From positions 1 through 5,278 of the forward strand of contig MGNS01000105.1 in NCBI GenBank assembly GCA_001795165.1: a DNA stretch of 5,278 nucleotides, given 5' to 3'. The notes beneath the pieces were generated by a model. The model made no database searches, was not told where the DNA came from, and worked only from the letters and a program-made list of their open reading frames with translations. Numbering within the stretch: position 1 is the first letter of the stretch; each line of letters starts with the position of its first letter. This stretch comes from Chloroflexi bacterium RBG_16_57_11. GTDB lineage: Bacteria; Chloroflexota; Anaerolineae; Anaerolineales; UBA4823. Shown piece by piece: positions 4,727 through 5,278 of the stretch. The translations under genes and the position numbers were made by a program.

Positions 4727-5278
4727 TCCACCTCCTTCTCAAAAATCAGCGCCAGATATTTTGTCCAGCCGCGCGCGACACACACCTGCAGGGCTGTGCC
4801 GCCAGAAAGGTTCTGCCAGTAGGCCGAGCGCACCGGCAACAGTGTCAGCCAGGAGACCGTGCGCAGCACGAGCGGGTGGAAGGAGCGCAGGTAGTCGCTC
4901 AGGTCAATTGCACCTACAAACCGAAAACCGGCGCGCTGCGCCAGCTCCTGGGCAGCACTCGAGGTCAGCAGGGTGTTCACCTGCCAATCACGCCGAAAAC
5001 GCTCAAGCCAGCGCCGGGCATTGGAATCCAACGATTCCCCTGAGGCAGCCAGGAAATCATCACAAATTACCAGCCGACTGCCGGGTAGGAGCTGCTGGCT
5101 GACCTGGTCGAAAAACCGCCGCCCATCCGGGGCGTGGATAAAGGACTCGATGGCATAAGCTGCGTTGAATGCACCAACAACCGGCAAATCCATGAAATCC
5201 GCCAGCAAGAACTGGCAGCGCTCACCTAAACCCATTCGGCGGGCGCGCTCGATGGCGTGCGCCTGTTGAACGTCGCTG
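4708..5278 (-). CDS. Class I SAM-dependent methyltransferase (5' end beyond window)
   Basis: The frame is open to the right edge: 14 further codons precede the first in-frame ATG (5235) and they read as methyltransferase sequence, so that ATG is internal and the N-terminus, including the Gly-rich SAM motif I, lies outside. Counting from the first full codon, the visible 189 residues begin just after the second strand (helix QQAHAIERARRMGL), then CQFLLADFMDLP (21-32, with D27 the usual adenine-side acid), the strand NAAYAIESFIHAPD (38-51), and LLPGSRLVICDDFL (63-76). This pattern is that of the Methyltransf_11/UbiE-like small-molecule methyltransferases. The C-terminal region (about 77-189, including RRDWQVN, ELAQRAGF and LSDYLRS) would form the substrate cap. 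It is unlike the other methyltransferase of the operon, so two different methylations are likely. It overlaps the PTPS-family gene by 19 nt. Substrate unknown. Confidence 0.87.
   Translation of the reverse strand, partial: SDVQQAHAIERARRMGLGERCQFLLADFMDLPVVGAFNAAYAIESFIHAPDGRRFFDQVSQQLLPGSRLVICDDFLAASGESLDSNARRWLERFRRDWQVNTLLTSSAAQELAQRAGFRFVGAIDLSDYLRSFHPLVLRTVSWLTLLPVRSAYWQNLSGGTALQVCVARGWTKYLALIFEKEVECTPLQ
4730..4737 (-). promoter_or_regulatory. Strong Shine-Dalgarno for the PTPS-family gene, inside the upstream gene
   Basis: AAGGAGGT on the minus strand lies 3 nt before the ATG at 4726 (4 nt from GGAGG), a slightly short spacing. It falls within the last codons of the upstream methyltransferase, so ribosomes finishing that gene pass directly over it. 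This is the strongest ribosome-binding site in the four-gene operon and suggests the PTPS-family protein is made at a higher level or coupled to its neighbour. Confidence 0.7.

Noticed and set aside
1..5278. CRISPR arrays, tRNA genes, insertion sequences or attachment sites
   Set aside because: No regularly spaced repeats, no cloverleaf-like segments, no transposase frames or terminal inverted repeats with target duplications were seen on either strand.

Overview
The window looks like a chromosomal segment from a GC-rich bacterium, most likely a member of the Chloroflexota (Anaerolineae-like). The basis is the style of the proteins: a short lipoprotein signal followed by a Pro/Ala/Gln-rich linker on the sugar-binding protein, frequent GTG and TTG starts with good Shine-Dalgarno sequences, and a divergent PTPS-family/glycosyltransferase/methyltransferase gene set. 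This placement is inference; no rRNA or other phylogenetic marker is present.

Layout. (1) Positions 1-382, minus strand: the first 127 codons of a ChvE-type sugar-binding lipoprotein of an ABC importer, running off the left edge. (2) Positions 383-735: an AT-richer divergent control region. It holds a good minus-strand promoter for the sugar-binding gene (perfect TATAAT), a 12-bp palindrome in that promoter's spacer, an 8-bp-arm inverted repeat just downstream of the -10 box that includes part of an unusually complete Shine-Dalgarno sequence, a plus-strand promoter for the next gene, and one weak small-ORF candidate. (3) Positions 736-1908, plus strand: a complete alanine racemase gene (alr) with all key active-site residues. 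(4) Positions 1905-2156, plus strand: an 83-codon gene overlapping the alr stop by 4 bp (GTGA). It has clearly coding codon usage but no confident family; it may be a detached C-terminal fragment. (5) Positions 2157-2285: a short gap between convergent genes without a convincing terminator. (6) Positions 2286-5278, minus strand: a tightly packed four-gene operon, transcribed right to left: a class I methyltransferase (5' end outside the window), a divergent 6-pyruvoyl-tetrahydropterin synthase/QueD-family protein, a GT4 glycosyltransferase, and a second, unrelated class I methyltransferase.

How the genes fit together. The left half is sugar uptake plus cell-wall D-alanine supply, placed back to back and probably regulated separately. 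The right half is the most interesting part. A PTPS-fold enzyme that lacks the canonical catalytic cysteine, one glycosyltransferase and two different methyltransferases are joined by junctions of -19, +21 and +5 nt. That arrangement suggests a small dedicated pathway making or tailoring a glycosylated and methylated compound, possibly derived from a pterin or another GTP-derived precursor. The product cannot be read from the sequence.
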